DNA of 64,000 nt from Acidithiobacillus acidisediminis (lineage in GTDB: Bacteria > Pseudomonadota > Gammaproteobacteria > Acidithiobacillales > Acidithiobacillaceae). Position numbers and translations under genes: made by a program. Every line of letters begins with the position of its first letter. The stretch's first letter is position 1. Location: contig NZ_JALQCS010000001.1 in NCBI RefSeq assembly GCF_023277115.1, positions 248,001-312,000 on the forward strand. The letters are read 5' to 3'. Positions 63,904 through 64,000 of this stretch are shown here, one piece after another. The notes under the pieces were generated by a model. The model was not told the DNA's origin. It did not search any database and saw nothing but the letters and a program-made list of their open reading frames with translations.

Positions 63904-64000
63904 ATTGCCCGAGGTGGAGGTCACGCGCCTCGGCATTGCGCCCCACCTCATCGATCGGCGCATCAGCACCGTGATCGTGCGCGAGCCACGCCTGCGTCGG
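63896..64000 (+). CDS. mutM: Formamidopyrimidine-DNA glycosylase, N-terminal part (cut by window edge)
   Basis: The first 35 residues ([20 protein letters not shown]...) are the canonical Fpg N-terminus with catalytic Pro2-Glu3. It removes oxidised purines such as 8-oxoguanine. GGAGGGG lies 7 bases upstream of ATG 63896. It contrasts with the degenerate paralogue at 42099-42899. Confidence 0.92.
   Translation, partial: MPELPEVEVTRLGIAPHLIDRRISTVIVREPRLRR

Noticed and set aside
1-64000. CRISPR arrays
   Set aside because: The only long repeats are IS30 copies and IS ends; no regularly spaced short direct repeats were seen.

Overview
The window looks like chromosome from an acidithiobacillus-like proteobacterium. 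I infer this from gene content and order only: surE-pcm-rpoS, alaC-hom-thrC, recJ next to an RpfE-type gene, lolB-ispE-tRNAGln-prs, hemA-prfA-prmC-mutM, a two-subunit bd-type quinol oxidase, and many IS elements around a surface-polysaccharide locus. No rRNA is present, so the genus is not proven.

Layout. Bases 1-3.3 kb are an IS-riddled graveyard. A membrane-anchored Mrr-type nuclease gene is split by an IS5-family element with a CTAA duplication and cut by an IS30 copy. An overlapping upstream J-domain gene is cut by a second IS30 copy. From 3.4 to 20.5 kb lies a heteropolysaccharide (O-antigen or capsule-like) locus: manC, a TPR-tailed ligase/polymerase, three GT2 glycosyltransferases, wzy, glf, wzx, a MarR-type EPS regulator, two Wzz-like genes and wbaP. 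Two further IS30 copies interrupt it, one splitting a wzz gene with an exact 3-bp duplication. The wzy/glycosyltransferase part is AT-rich, as is usual for exchanged polysaccharide genes. WbaP, Glf and GalE together suggest a galactose/galactofuranose-containing glycan, and two of the transferases resemble rhamnosyltransferases.

From 20.6 to 23.1 kb is a small accessory block: an orphan AbrB-type antitoxin, a Uma2-MntA-HepT (HEPN/MNT toxin-antitoxin) operon and a second Uma2 gene. Then come galE, a frameshifted MFS gene, and copA-copZ with a MerR-type promoter.

From 28.8 kb onward the window is mostly housekeeping: recJ, threonine synthesis, rpoS-pcm-surE, a 1.4-kb IS, glnA, a rhodanese, a Fpg paralogue, apaG, typA/bipA, a porin, cydBA, pgi, a degenerate DD-carboxypeptidase next to a class A PBP, prs, tRNAGln, ispE, lolB, a TPR protein, and hemA-prfA-prmC-mutM running off the right edge.

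The most unusual observations are: the J-domain/Mrr pair, rebuilt by removing the IS; a PBP5-like protein that has lost all three catalytic motifs; a Fpg-family protein without the N-terminal proline; an intrinsic terminator immediately before the bipA ribosome-binding site; a hemA whose conserved N-terminus has no standard start codon; and an A9 tract frameshift in the MFS gene.
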